Shown: positions 44,894 to 53,690 of the stretch, piece after piece | Layout: the number at the start of each line of letters is the position of its first letter | How positions within the stretch are numbered: position 1 is the stretch's first letter | Assembly (NCBI GenBank): GCA_963790545.1 | Contig: CAWBPA010000017.1 | Coordinates: 992,001 to 1,056,000, forward strand | Source of the DNA: DATBJG01 sp963790545 | GTDB taxonomy: Bacteria > Acidobacteriota > Vicinamibacteria > Vicinamibacterales > JAMQPK01 | Direction: 5' to 3' | DNA length: 64,000 nt | Notes under the pieces: generated by a model | Told to the model about the DNA's origin: nothing | Database searches by the model: none | What the model saw: the letters and a program-made list of their open reading frames with translations, nothing else | Program-made: the position numbers and the translations under genes

Positions 44894-47253
44894 CTACCGT
44901 CCTGTCCACCTGACGCGAATGCCTCCATGGTAGAGGCGTGGTGAGCCAATCGTGGTGGGCAGGGTGCCGACGATGTACTCCTCGTTGAAGATGTTCTGCA
45001 TTCCGAAGAACACGTCGAAATTCCGCGTAATGTCCCGTGAGACCGTGAAATCGGCCATGGTGTAGCCGGGCAACCCAGGTTCGGTTTCACCTGGCACCAC
45101 ACGCACGTTGAGGTCGTCGTCGAACTGCCGGCCAATGAACTGGAGGCCAATGCCGATACTCGCGATCCGGGGGTTCACGTATGCAACCTGAATCGGATCC
45201 GCGATGTTTCGGAACTTGCGGTAGATATTTGTCGACCACCGCCGGATTCTTGTCGTTCTCCGTCACCTTTGCGCTGTTGAAGAGATATCCGCCCGACACC
45301 CGCCAGAACGACGCGATGACGTACTCCACGTCGGTCTGAGTACCTCGGACCCGCGCGCGCCCGAGGTTCTGTCGCTGCAGCGTGTTCGTAGCAATTGTCG
45401 CATTCGCGATCGGGTCTGTGACCTTGTTGTCGTACCACGTGACGCGAACTGTCAGGTCACGCATCGGCTCGAAGCTCAGCCCTGCCTCGCCACCAAACAA
45501 GCGCTCCGGTCCGAGTTCCGGGTTCGCGAGCGTCCGGACGAGCCCCACGGAAAACTGCCGGTACAGTTCATTGAGAGTTGGCGCACGGAACCCCCAGCCG
45601 ATGTCGCCCCACGCAGTCACCTGGTCAGTAATATGGTACAGGGCGGCTATCCGCGGGCTACCGACCGTATTTTCCTTGTCAGGTAGATTTGGCGCGTTGC
45701 CCGGTGCTGGCTGACCGGTTGCCACGATGGTTTCCAGGTTGTGGGCATCGTAATTCCGCCAGTTGTCGATGCGGGCACCGACTGTGACGACGAGCTTGTC
45801 TGTCGGCGTGAAGATGTCCTGCACGAACGCACCCAGACTTCGCTGCGTCCCACCCGACATTCGGCGCAGCGTCACCGTCGTACCCAACCGTATTCATCAC
45901 ATCTTCATTGCTATCGCCATCCACCCACCGCCAGTCGGTCCCGGCCGTGAATTGCTGACGGGTGCCAAACGCCTTGGACCACTGCACCATGCCTCCAAAG
46001 GCGTCGGCGGGAGCACGCTGGTTGAGCGTGATTCGGCCAATACTTCGCGCTTGGGCGGGGTCGTACACCCGCCGGGCATGCCGTAGGACCTCCACACACC
46101 GCAAGGAAGTTGCTCCGGAACGTGTTGAAGTCGCCGAACATTCGGGCCTGAAGATCGCTCTGATCGGCCAAAAGGATACGGACACCGCCGTTGACCGACT
46201 TCCAGGACGTGTCATTGCCCTCGGGTGTCGGCGGAGCGCCGCCGATCGTGGTCACCTTGGCGTTGTCGCGCTCCTCGCGAAAATATCCTCCCCGAAAGAA
46301 CGCGCTCACATTGCTGGTCGGCGCGTAATCCACCTTGACATTAACGTTCTCGAAATTCACCCACGCCTTCGTGTCCACGCCAGGGCCCGGATTGACATCG
46401 GACGGCCTCCGTTCGTTCTCAATCACGATCGGGAAGCCATCGGTGTCAAAGAAGCTCCCTTCGACGGCGACCCCGAGCTTGCCCCACACATCACTGCCGA
46501 AAAAATCGAGCTTGGGGCTGCTCAGTTCCCGTACTGCGTTCGGAGCTCTACTGTCCGTCGGACTGGACGGCTGCTGACGATGTTGATGACACCACCACTC
46601 GCGAAGCTGCCGTACAAACTCGACGTGGAACCGTCGACAACCTCGATGCGATCGACGCTTTCCATGGGAACGCGCGTCCAGTAGACCCAGGCGCCGAACG
46701 GATCGTTGAACGGCACGTTGTCGACCAGCACCAGGGTCCGGCTGGTCCCGCTTGGTCCAAGGCCGCGAAGCGACACGCCCTGCGTCGTGGGGTGCGAAGA
46801 AAGGCTGCTCGTTCGGCGGAACAAACTGAATGTGGGAATACGCCTCAGCACATCGTCCGCGACGACCGCCGGCGACATCCTGATGTCGTCACCGTCCAGG
46901 ATACTGATGCTGGCGGGCGTATTGCCCAGCAACTGTTCCGAGCGGGTCGGCGTGACCGTGACGGTTTCGTTGAGCGAGGCGGGCTTCAGAACAACCTCGA
47001 CATCGCCCGACCGCGGCAGTGGCTGCTGAGCCTCGGCAAACCCGCCCGCACGAACCACCAGCGTGGCCTGACCGTCGGGTACTTCAACGCTGAAACGACC
47101 ATCGGGCCCACTAATCGTCTGCTGATCAGTTCCAGAATCCGTTCGCACGATGACGAACGCACCCGAGACGATGCCACCAGTCGCGTCCTTCACAGTGCCG
47201 GTCACCGCTGCTGCCTGAGCCAACGACAGCGAAAGCAGTAGTCCCAGTAGCAT
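44894..47253 (-). pseudogene. TonB-dependent outer-membrane receptor, four frameshifts
   Basis: This is a receptor of about 785 residues. It has a signal peptide (L-S-L-A-Q-A), a carboxypeptidase-like beta-sandwich (G-T-V-K-D-A-T-G-G-I-V-S-G-A) and a plug domain (N-E-T-V-T-V-T-P-T-R-S). The barrel ends R-L-Y-H-G-G-I-R-V-R-W-T-G-R. The reading frame breaks at about 46515 (a missing C), 46070-46100 (likely GGTCC), 45880-45885 (GTACCC, where GTACC restores the frame) and 45191-45200 (extra base). Fixing them gives one continuous protein. Substrate unknown. It is divergent from the cytochrome c-TPR gene. Either a true pseudogene or, more likely given the same error type elsewhere, a sequence artefact. 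Confidence 0.85.
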
Positions 47254-47397
47254 TCTTGTGCTCCGTTCCTAGTGTTTCCTGACGCCAGTGTTCTTGAGAG
47301 ATACGATGCGAGAAGGCTACGTTCGCCGCCAGTCCAAGTCAAGTCTCACATCAGAAATCGCGCTGAATATCCGAAACGGACCAGCTAGAATATCGTC

Positions 47398-48441
47398 ATG
47401 AATACTCTGCGTTTTCATGCAGCACGGATCTTCACGTGCGCTCTTCTCGTGTTTGTCCCGTCCATCCACGCAGCGAGCGCTCAGGACGCGGCAAGTGCCG
47501 CCGGTCGCACTGCCTACGCACGGGCGTGTGCGGGGTGTCACGGCGGCGACGCGCGTGGCGCGATGGGTCCGACCCTCGTCCCCATGCAGCGCGACACCGA
47601 ATCGCTGCTGGCCCTGGTGCGTGCGGGGCGCGGCAACATGCCGCCCATTGCCGCGACCGCGCTCAGCAACGACGAAGTCGCCCAGATAGCGCAGTTCCTC
47701 AGATCCATGAGCGGCGGCAGCTTGCCGGCGTCAGCGGCGGCGGCTCCGGCGGGCCCATCCGCGGACGTGTTGGCCTACGGCTCGAAGGTGGGCCAGGCTG
47801 CGCTTGGCGGTCCCGCCGCACTCAAGACCGCGCGAAGCGATGCGACGGGCATGCTGGCCGGCAACCTTCCATCGTCTGACAAGAAGTTCGTGCACTACGC
47901 TGCCGCGTACGCCAGTTGGGAATCTGCCGTGCAGTCCACCAGTCCCGCCGAAGCTCGAAGTGCGGTCACCGACGCCCTGGGTCAGCTGACACAAGCGGTG
48001 ACGCTCGACGAGAAGTTTGGGGAGGCCTACATTCTGCTGGCGGCCATTCAAGCCCAGAACGCGAGCCTCTCGGAGATGCCGGTGCCGTACGACCCAGGCG
48101 TCACGGCCGCCCTCGCGCGCGCACAGGTGCTCGACGCCAAGAATCCACGCCTCGCGCTCGCTCGAGGCATCGCGGCCTTCGTGGCACCTCGTGCCGTGGG
48201 CGCCGAACCCAACGCTGCCGAAGAAGCGCTCAAGCGTGCTGATGCCCTCTTTGCCGGTGGCGCGGGCCCCACATCCTGGCCGAACTGGGGACGGGCGCAG
48301 ACGCAAGCCTGGCTCGGTCAAGTACTCGCCAGGAAAGGTGATGTCGCGGGCGCTCGGCAGGCGTATCAGAGCGCGCTGACGCTGCAGCCGGACTACGTGT
48401 GGGTCAAATCTGTACTGCTCCCATCACTTGACAAACGATAA
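47398..48441 (+). CDS. Periplasmic cytochrome c with TPR-like tail
   Basis: This 347-residue exported protein has a cytochrome c domain after the signal peptide (C-A-G-C-H at about residue 42, a Met-containing axial-ligand region G-N-M-P-P). The rest is helical and TPR-like: A-L-G-Q-L-T-Q-A-V-T-L-D-E-K-F-G-E-A-Y-I-L-L and A-G-A-R-Q-A-Y-Q-S-A-L-T-L-Q-P. It therefore probably carries electrons and binds a protein partner. It is divergent from the TonB receptor, with about 145 bases between. Confidence 0.88.
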   Translation: MNTLRFHAARIFTCALLVFVPSIHAASAQDAASAAGRTAYARACAGCHGGDARGAMGPTLVPMQRDTESLLALVRAGRGNMPPIAATALSNDEVAQIAQFLRSMSGGSLPASAAAAPAGPSADVLAYGSKVGQAALGGPAALKTARSDATGMLAGNLPSSDKKFVHYAAAYASWESAVQSTSPAEARSAVTDALGQLTQAVTLDEKFGEAYILLAAIQAQNASLSEMPVPYDPGVTAALARAQVLDAKNPRLALARGIAAFVAPRAVGAEPNAAEEALKRADALFAGGAGPTSWPNWGRAQTQAWLGQVLARKGDVAGARQAYQSALTLQPDYVWVKSVLLPSLDKR

Positions 48442-48481
48442 AGATCGTTCGAGTCGTTCGGATCGTATCGTTCAAACAGAA

Positions 48482-48558
48482 CGGACCGAACGTTTCGAAC
48501 GTTTCGAACGTTTCGGAACGGTCCGAACGGTCCGAACGGTCCGAACGGTCCGAACGGT
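48482..48558. repeat. Short tandem repeats
   Basis: A run of 9-base units of CGAACGTTT followed by GAACGGTCC occupies the gap between the cytochrome c-TPR gene and the gene ending at 48559. The units are partly self-complementary and could form hairpins, but this is not a CRISPR: there are no unique spacers. Confidence 0.8.
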
Positions 48559-49953
48559 CTAAGGAACAATCCTCCCCAACGCATTTGGCGTGCCGAAGTA
48601 AATTTCACCTCGAGATCCGATCCCGACGACGCGGACTGGACCGACACGATCGTGCAGGAGGCGTTCGGAGGACGCGATCTGCCCCTTCCTCGCATCGAAC
48701 CGCAGCCGCAGGATGTGACGTCCTTCGTCGGCCGCCACCAGAAGATCGCCTCGGAAGGCCGGCAGCAGTTCGCCTCGATAGAACGTCACGTCGGATGCCC
48801 CGACCGGACGAGGCAGCGCGTACTTGAGCGACGCTGATCTGATTTCCGGTGGCCGGGAGCCGGGCATGAAGACGTGGAGCCGTTCTGACGCATCCGACGC
48901 CGCGTCGGCGATCCAGATCGTGCCCTCGGAAGGCCGCCAGTCGAACCCGCGGGGCGATCGCAGGTCGGCCAGAAGAACAGGCGTGGCCGCCACCTGGTCG
49001 GCAGGGGTGCTGCCATCGGGGTTGAGCCGTAAGATTTTCCCATTGAAAGACGAAAGATCGCCGCTCCGCCGTTCGTCCCCTCCGTCATCGAACGCGGCAT
49101 ACAACTTGCCGTCCGGCCCAAAGTGGAGTGAAGAAGTCGGGTTGCCCGACGATGCGGGAATCCCATCGAGCAACACCACCGGCTGTGCCAGCTTGCCGCC
49201 AGCTTCGCGGAACCTGGCGAGACGGAATACGCGACCTTCCCTGGGCGAGTCGGCCGTGTAAACGGCATACACGAGGCCTGTACGTGGAAACTGGGGATCG
49301 AGCGCCAGCGCAAGAAGGCCGCCTCCCCCACCTGCCGCAACATCGTCGAGGGCCAGGGCGGGCTCGTTCTGCAACTGGTCGTCGCGAAGCACGCGCACAT
49401 GGCCGGCTCGTTCGGCGACAAAGATCCGACCGTCTTCAGCGAACGCGAGATCGGTCGGGTCGGTCAGACGGTCAGTCACCAGCTGTAGTCGCAGCTGAAG
49501 CCGGTCAATCGTGGACACGGCCAGGTCGGTCTGCCACACGCTTCCAGCCGTCGTCATGGAGGTCCCGATTCGTTCGACGCGCAGCGCCGAGGACTTTCCA
49601 CTTTCGAGCACGGCGCCATCCACCACAAACGCCGCAATCTCGAGCGTGTGCGATCCCGCAGTCATCGAGGGAAGAGCTGCACTGCAGGCAAACCCCGCTG
49701 GTCCTGACGTCGCGGCGCACGTCACGCCGCTCAGTTCCGACCGCGTGCCGTCAACGTAGATCGCATAGCGGAACAACGCCAGCTCGGCGGCGTTGGCTGC
49801 CGGTTGATCCCAGCCGATTCGTTCGTTGCCGGTGATGCGATCACCGTTCGCCGGCGGCGGCATCGGCGTGGGCTGGTTATCATCGCAGGCCGCGAGCAGC
49901 ACGCCTGCGGTCAATGCGATCAACACCCGAAAGAGATTCATGATCGACAACAA
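48559..49953 (-). CDS. PQQ-dependent sugar dehydrogenase family lipoprotein
   Basis: This 464-residue protein has a lipoprotein signal (V-L-L-A-A-C). It then has a small Ig/fibronectin-like domain of about 110 residues, followed by a six-bladed propeller of the soluble glucose/aldose dehydrogenase (PQQ GDH-B-like) type: D-P-T-D-L-A-F-A-E-D-G-R-I-F-V-A-E, L-A-L-D-P-Q-F, S-S-L-H-F-G-P-D-G-K-L-Y-A. It would oxidise sugars or similar substrates using PQQ if the cofactor ligands are intact. The extra N-terminal domain is not usual for Asd proteins and may bind polysaccharide. It diverges from the second propeller enzyme. Confidence 0.87.
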   Translation of the reverse strand: MLSIMNLFRVLIALTAGVLLAACDDNQPTPMPPPANGDRITGNERIGWDQPAANAAELALFRYAIYVDGTRSELSGVTCAATSGPAGFACSAALPSMTAGSHTLEIAAFVVDGAVLESGKSSALRVERIGTSMTTAGSVWQTDLAVSTIDRLQLRLQLVTDRLTDPTDLAFAEDGRIFVAERAGHVRVLRDDQLQNEPALALDDVAAGGGGGLLALALDPQFPRTGLVYAVYTADSPREGRVFRLARFREAGGKLAQPVVLLDGIPASSGNPTSSLHFGPDGKLYAAFDDGGDERRSGDLSSFNGKILRLNPDGSTPADQVAATPVLLADLRSPRGFDWRPSEGTIWIADAASDASERLHVFMPGSRPPEIRSASLKYALPRPVGASDVTFYRGELLPAFRGDLLVAADEGRHILRLRFDARKGQIASSERLLHDRVGPVRVVGIGSRGEIYFGTPNALGRIVP

Positions 49954-50011
49954 TGCTAACGTAGTTCGCAGCGTTTCCCGTCAATCGAAAACTGTCTTAC
50001 GATATACGAGC

Positions 50012-51274
50012 GTGCGAACGTCTCTCGCGACCTCATCTGTTCTCATCGTCGTTCTTGGTTTCGCGGCTGACGTCGACGCACAACTCAGGACGCGGCTCCA
50101 CGCATCCGGTTTCACTCAGCCGGTGGCGTTCGTCCAGGACCCTACCGATCGTAACACTCAGTTTGTCGTCGAGCAGGGCGGGCGGATCCGTGTCGTTCGC
50201 AGCGGGACCGTGCTCGGCACGGACTTCCTCAATCTCATCGCTGCCGTGCGTTCGGGCGGGGAGCAAGGTCTGCTCGGGCTGGCTTTTGCGCCCGACTACG
50301 CGACGAGCGGGCGTTTCTACGTGAACTTTACGAATCCGCAAGGAAACATTGTCGTGGCTCGCTTCCGGCGATCGGCTGACCCGGTCGTTGCGGAGCCGAA
50401 CTCGCGTTTCGATCTCCGCTGGGGTGGTCCTGGGGGCGAGGCGTTCATCACCCATCCGTTCGCAAACCATAACGCCGGTCACCTGGTGTTCGGGCCCGAC
50501 GGTTATCTGTACGTCGGCCAGGGAGACGGGGGATCTGGCAACGACCCCGGGCATCGTGCACAAGCGCCTTCCGATCTGCTCGGCAAGATGCTGCGGATTG
50601 ACGTCAACGTGCCCGACGACCACCCGCTCGGCTACCAGATTCCCCAAGACAACCCGTTTGCCAGCGGGGGTCCCATCGGCGCACGCCCGGAGATCTGGAG
50701 CTTCGGGTTGAGAAACCCGTGGCGCTACAACTTCGACGATCCCGCTCGCGGCGGCACGGGCGCTCTGCTGATTGCTGACGTGGGGCAGAACACTTGGGAA
50801 GAGGTCAACTACGAGCCGGCGCGGCGTGGAGGGCGCAACTACGGCTGGCGCAATCGCGAAGGGGCGCATGACAACGTCACGTCGTTACCCCCCGCTTACC
50901 AGCCGCTCACGGATCCGATACACGAGTACGACCGCGCTTCGGGCCAGTCGATCACGGGAGGTTTCGTGTATCGCGGACGCGCCCTGGGCGGAGATTATCC
51001 GGGCCGCTATTTCTTTGCCGACTACGTCTCCGCACGCGTCTGGTCGATCGCGCTGATCGTGGATCCCGCGACTGGAGAAGCACGGTCCACGGATCTCCGC
51101 AACCACACGACCGACCTCTCCACGCCAACACCAGTGGGCAACATCAGTTCGTTTGGAATCGATGCCGATGGTGAGCTCTACCTGGTGAGTCATTCGCGCG
51201 GAGCGATTCTGAAGATCATCGGGCCAGCCGCTGCCCCGCCGATTCCGACGGGTCCTCGGATTATCCGACCGTGA
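50012..51274 (+). CDS. PQQ-dependent aldose sugar dehydrogenase-like protein
   Basis: This is a 420-residue exported propeller protein of the YliI/Asd type. After the signal peptide (ending A-D-V-D-A-Q) it has the usual blades, with A-F-V-Q-D-P-T-D-R, G-L-A-F-A-P-D-Y, N-H-N-A-G-H-L-V-F-G-P-D-G-Y-L-Y, S-F-G-L-R-N-P-W-R and E-E-V-N-Y. The conserved His of the catalytic site is in N-H-N-A-G-H. The GTG at 50012 is preferred to ATG 49940, which would overlap the start of the divergent lipoprotein. The two are paralogous in fold, not a simple tandem copy. Confidence 0.85.
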   Translation: MRTSLATSSVLIVVLGFAADVDAQLRTRLHASGFTQPVAFVQDPTDRNTQFVVEQGGRIRVVRSGTVLGTDFLNLIAAVRSGGEQGLLGLAFAPDYATSGRFYVNFTNPQGNIVVARFRRSADPVVAEPNSRFDLRWGGPGGEAFITHPFANHNAGHLVFGPDGYLYVGQGDGGSGNDPGHRAQAPSDLLGKMLRIDVNVPDDHPLGYQIPQDNPFASGGPIGARPEIWSFGLRNPWRYNFDDPARGGTGALLIADVGQNTWEEVNYEPARRGGRNYGWRNREGAHDNVTSLPPAYQPLTDPIHEYDRASGQSITGGFVYRGRALGGDYPGRYFFADYVSARVWSIALIVDPATGEARSTDLRNHTTDLSTPTPVGNISSFGIDADGELYLVSHSRGAILKIIGPAAAPPIPTGPRIIRP

Positions 51275-51294
51275 TGTTCGAGGTGGAGTCAAGG

Positions 51295-51328
51295 CGGACC
51301 TAAAGGTCCGGCCGGACCTTTAGGTCCG
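51295..51328. terminator. Nested palindrome between convergent genes
   Basis: CGGACCTAAAGGTCCG and its exact reverse complement CGGACCTTTAGGTCCG are joined by GC. Each half is also a hairpin. It lies between genes ending at 51274 and 51331, so it likely terminates both. Confidence 0.7.
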
Positions 51329-51330
51329 GC

Positions 51331-51831
51331 TCAAACGACAGATCGTTGTTCCCACGCCGATCCCAATACTTGCCTCACATGATGCTTCAGGTGCGCCACA
51401 TAATCCCGCATGAAGTAGTCGAGCGTCGCGGGTTCCCCTGAAGGCACGCTTTGCCATGCAAGTTGATGCAGGTTGTGGCGCAGATGTTGGCACGCGCGGA
51501 CTGGTTCCGGCGTGGTCGCCATGACGCGGGCGAGATGCCGATTGAAGCCTGCCCAGAGCGTCACCAGCTCCTGCCAGGGAGCCTCCTGATACCTCTGCGC
51601 GGCGACCCACTCGTCCTGTGAATATCCTGGGAAGATCAAGTCGTCTTGCCAGCGCGCACGTACGAACCGTTGGTGGTTGTTGGACGCCGAGTCAATCAGG
51701 TGACCCAGAATCTCCCGCGGCGACCATTTCTCAGGCGCCGGGCGTCGCAAGGTCGCTGCGTCGTCGAGTCCCAGCAGTAATGGAGTCGTGCGCTCTACGG
51801 TCTTGACCAGGTCGATGACGTAATCTTCCAT
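51331..51831 (-). CDS. DinB family protein
   Basis: This 166-residue protein has the DinB four-helix bundle pattern with metal-binding His in G-H-L-I-D-S-A, Q-H-L-R-H-N-L-H-Q and H-L-K-H-H-V. Members include thiol-dependent enzymes (e.g. bacillithiol S-transferases) and unknown stress proteins. It stands alone, divergent from bcp. Confidence 0.86.
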   Translation of the reverse strand: MEDYVIDLVKTVERTTPLLLGLDDAATLRRPAPEKWSPREILGHLIDSASNNHQRFVRARWQDDLIFPGYSQDEWVAAQRYQEAPWQELVTLWAGFNRHLARVMATTPEPVRACQHLRHNLHQLAWQSVPSGEPATLDYFMRDYVAHLKHHVRQVLGSAWEQRSVV

Positions 51832-51920
51832 ATTACGACTTGATTGGTGATAACGGACATGCGCCGTACATTATCATCCGATGCCACACCGCGTAACATG
51901 CTTCGAAGGAGTCGACCTTC

Positions 51921-52388
51921 ATGTCATTGATTGATCCGGGCAAGAAAGCGCCAGCGTTCGCGCTCAAAGACCAGCACGGTCAGACGCATCGTCTGAGCGA
52001 TTATCAGGGGCGTCCCATCGTGCTCTACTTCTATCCCAAGGACGATACCCCAGGCTGCACGAAGGAAGCCTGCGCGTTTCAGGACAACCTGCCGAAATTC
52101 AAGCCCAGCAAGGCCACCGTCCTTGGCGTGAGCATCCTGGACGAGGCCAGCAAGGCTCGGTTCGCGACCAAGTACAAACTCACTTTTCCGTTGCTCGCCG
52201 ACGACGACCACGAGGTTGCAGACAAGTACGGAGTCTGGCAGAAGAAATCACTGTACGGACGCAACTTCATGGGGATTGCCCGCACGACATTTCTCATCGA
52301 CGCGAACGGCAAGGTCGCCAAGCGATGGGACAACGTCAAGGTGGACGGTCATGCGGAGACGGTCCTGGCCGCCGTCAACGAGCTCTAG
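51921..52388 (+). CDS. bcp: Thiol peroxidase Bcp (peroxiredoxin)
   Basis: This is a 155-residue peroxiredoxin that reduces peroxides using thioredoxin. The peroxidatic Cys is in Y-P-K-D-D-T-P-G-C-T-K-E-A-C-A-F, with the resolving Cys five residues later, the classic Bcp/PrxQ arrangement. AAGGAG precedes the ATG. The residue set (T-P-G-C-T) is complete. Confidence 0.95.
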   Translation: MSLIDPGKKAPAFALKDQHGQTHRLSDYQGRPIVLYFYPKDDTPGCTKEACAFQDNLPKFKPSKATVLGVSILDEASKARFATKYKLTFPLLADDDHEVADKYGVWQKKSLYGRNFMGIARTTFLIDANGKVAKRWDNVKVDGHAETVLAAVNEL

Positions 52389-52409
52389 CAGGCTGCTGAA
52401 AAACGCAGC

Positions 52410-52447
52410 CGGAAGTGAACACTTAGAACTGAGAACTAAGAAGTTCG
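52410..52447. repeat. Low-complexity intergenic repeat (AACT/TTAG words)
   Basis: Runs of AACTTAGAACTGAGAACTAAG-like words lie between bcp and the dehalogenase. A similar run is at 53658-53690. Confidence 0.4.
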
Positions 52448-52482
52448 TGCAAAACTGACCAGATTGTGGACTTCTGAGCGCA

Positions 52483-53319
52483 TTATGTCTGCAGCTGCGC
52501 AGCCAGGTCGCGAAAGTCTTTGGCAGTGATATCGAACTTCCCCGTTGCGGGAACTGACGACGCGCGGTCGGGTCCAAACTCCAGCGGACGGTGAACGTAG
52601 GCCGTCCGCAGCCCCTGTTTCTGTGCCGCCTCGAGATCGGTCACATGAGCCGCGACCATCATCACGTCTGACGGCCGCACGTCGAAAAACTCTGGCACCA
52701 TCAAATAGGTTTCCGGATCGGGTTTGTAGCGTTTCACGAGCTCTGTGGACAGAATGCAGTCCCACGGCAATCCGGCGTGTTTGCCCATGTTCGTGAGGAG
52801 GGACAGATTACCGTTCGAGAGCGGTGCGATGACGAACCGGCGTCGCAGACGGCGGAGGCCGTCCACCGAATCAGGCCAGGGACGCAGCCGATGCCAGATA
52901 CGATTGAAGTCGGCTTTCTCGGCGTCGCTCCACCCGTCGATCTTGAAACGAGTGAGCAGACCGTCGAGCGTCATCCGGTGCAGCGCGTCGAGCTTGGTCC
53001 ATGGCAGCTCGCCGGTTCGCACCCGATTCATCGATGGCGCGTACCCTTGACGCCATCCGTCCGCAAACGCGGCCCAATCGACAGTCAACCCCTTCGCTCG
53101 GCCAAGGCGCTGCCCTTCGGCAATGACGCTCGAGCGCCAGTCCACGACGGTGCCGAACACGTCGAACACCAACACCTGCACGCGGGATAATCCATCCGTG
53201 GACGCGTTCGACGTCTGATCGGGACGAGCTGCGGCCCTCGTTGACCGGATCATCGCTGCCGCTCCAAGGGCGCCGTGGAGGAATTGTCGTCGATCCACAT
53301 GCTCCTCTACGATCGACAA
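52483..53319 (-). CDS. Tat-exported haloacid dehalogenase type II-like HAD protein
   Basis: This is a 278-residue HAD hydrolase. The signal has twin Arg (D-R-R-Q-F-L-H-G-A-L-G-A-A-A). The catalytic Asp is in F-D-V-F-G-T-V-V-D, followed by a cap domain and motif S-N-G-N-L-S-L (substrate-binding), K-R-Y-K-P-D-P-E and V-A-A-H-V-T-D-L-E. The family dehalogenates 2-haloalkanoic acids, but many relatives are plain phosphatases. Export is unusual for this enzyme. A TTG start at 53319 is assumed because it alone covers the signal. Confidence 0.85.
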   Translation of the reverse strand: MSIVEEHVDRRQFLHGALGAAAMIRSTRAAARPDQTSNASTDGLSRVQVLVFDVFGTVVDWRSSVIAEGQRLGRAKGLTVDWAAFADGWRQGYAPSMNRVRTGELPWTKLDALHRMTLDGLLTRFKIDGWSDAEKADFNRIWHRLRPWPDSVDGLRRLRRRFVIAPLSNGNLSLLTNMGKHAGLPWDCILSTELVKRYKPDPETYLMVPEFFDVRPSDVMMVAAHVTDLEAAQKQGLRTAYVHRPLEFGPDRASSVPATGKFDITAKDFRDLAAQLQT

Positions 53320-53366
53320 GAACGCCGCGGGTATTCCGGGCGCGTCGATTTCAGTTCAGTCCAGCA

Positions 53367-53642
53367 TCACGCAGTGGTTTCGCCGAGCTCGACCTCGATT
53401 CCACCCACCCAACCGGCGACGATATTGTAGATGGCGCATCCAATTGCCGCGCCCACAAACCCGGCGCAGGCATAGAGAATAGGCAGCCCGACAGCAAAGG
53501 CCACGCCGAAGCTGGCCTGATCGGGGGCCAATATCGCCGCAAGCAAGAAAATCGGAGCCAGGAGCAACCCCACCAAGAGATAGAGAACCCCGACGACCTT
53601 TGCCGTCTGCCCCACCCCAAATCGTCGAATGCGCTGCGCCAT
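53367..53642 (-). CDS. Small membrane protein, conserved unknown
   Basis: This 91-residue protein has two membrane helices (V-G-V-L-Y-L-L-V-G-L-L-L and L-P-I-L-Y-A-C-A-G-F-V-G-A-A-I-G) and a conserved tail I-Y-N-I-V-A-G-W-V-G-G-I-E-V-E-L. It resembles a widespread short acidobacterial family of unknown function. It follows the HerA-like ATPase by about 40 bases. Confidence 0.7.
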   Translation of the reverse strand: MAQRIRRFGVGQTAKVVGVLYLLVGLLLAPIFLLAAILAPDQASFGVAFAVGLPILYACAGFVGAAIGCAIYNIVAGWVGGIEVELGETTA

Positions 53643-53657
53643 GGCCTGACTCCTTCG

Positions 53658-53690
53658 AGTTTTCAGTTCTTAGTTTTCAGTTTTCACTTC
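53658..53690. repeat. Low-complexity repeat at the 3' end of the HerA-like gene
   Basis: TTTTCAGTTCTTAGTTTTCAG-type words fill the short gap after the ATPase gene and run to its stop. Similar words occur at 52410. Confidence 0.45.

Noticed and set aside
48482..48558. CRISPR array
   Set aside because: Nine-base units with no spacers; ordinary tandem repeats.
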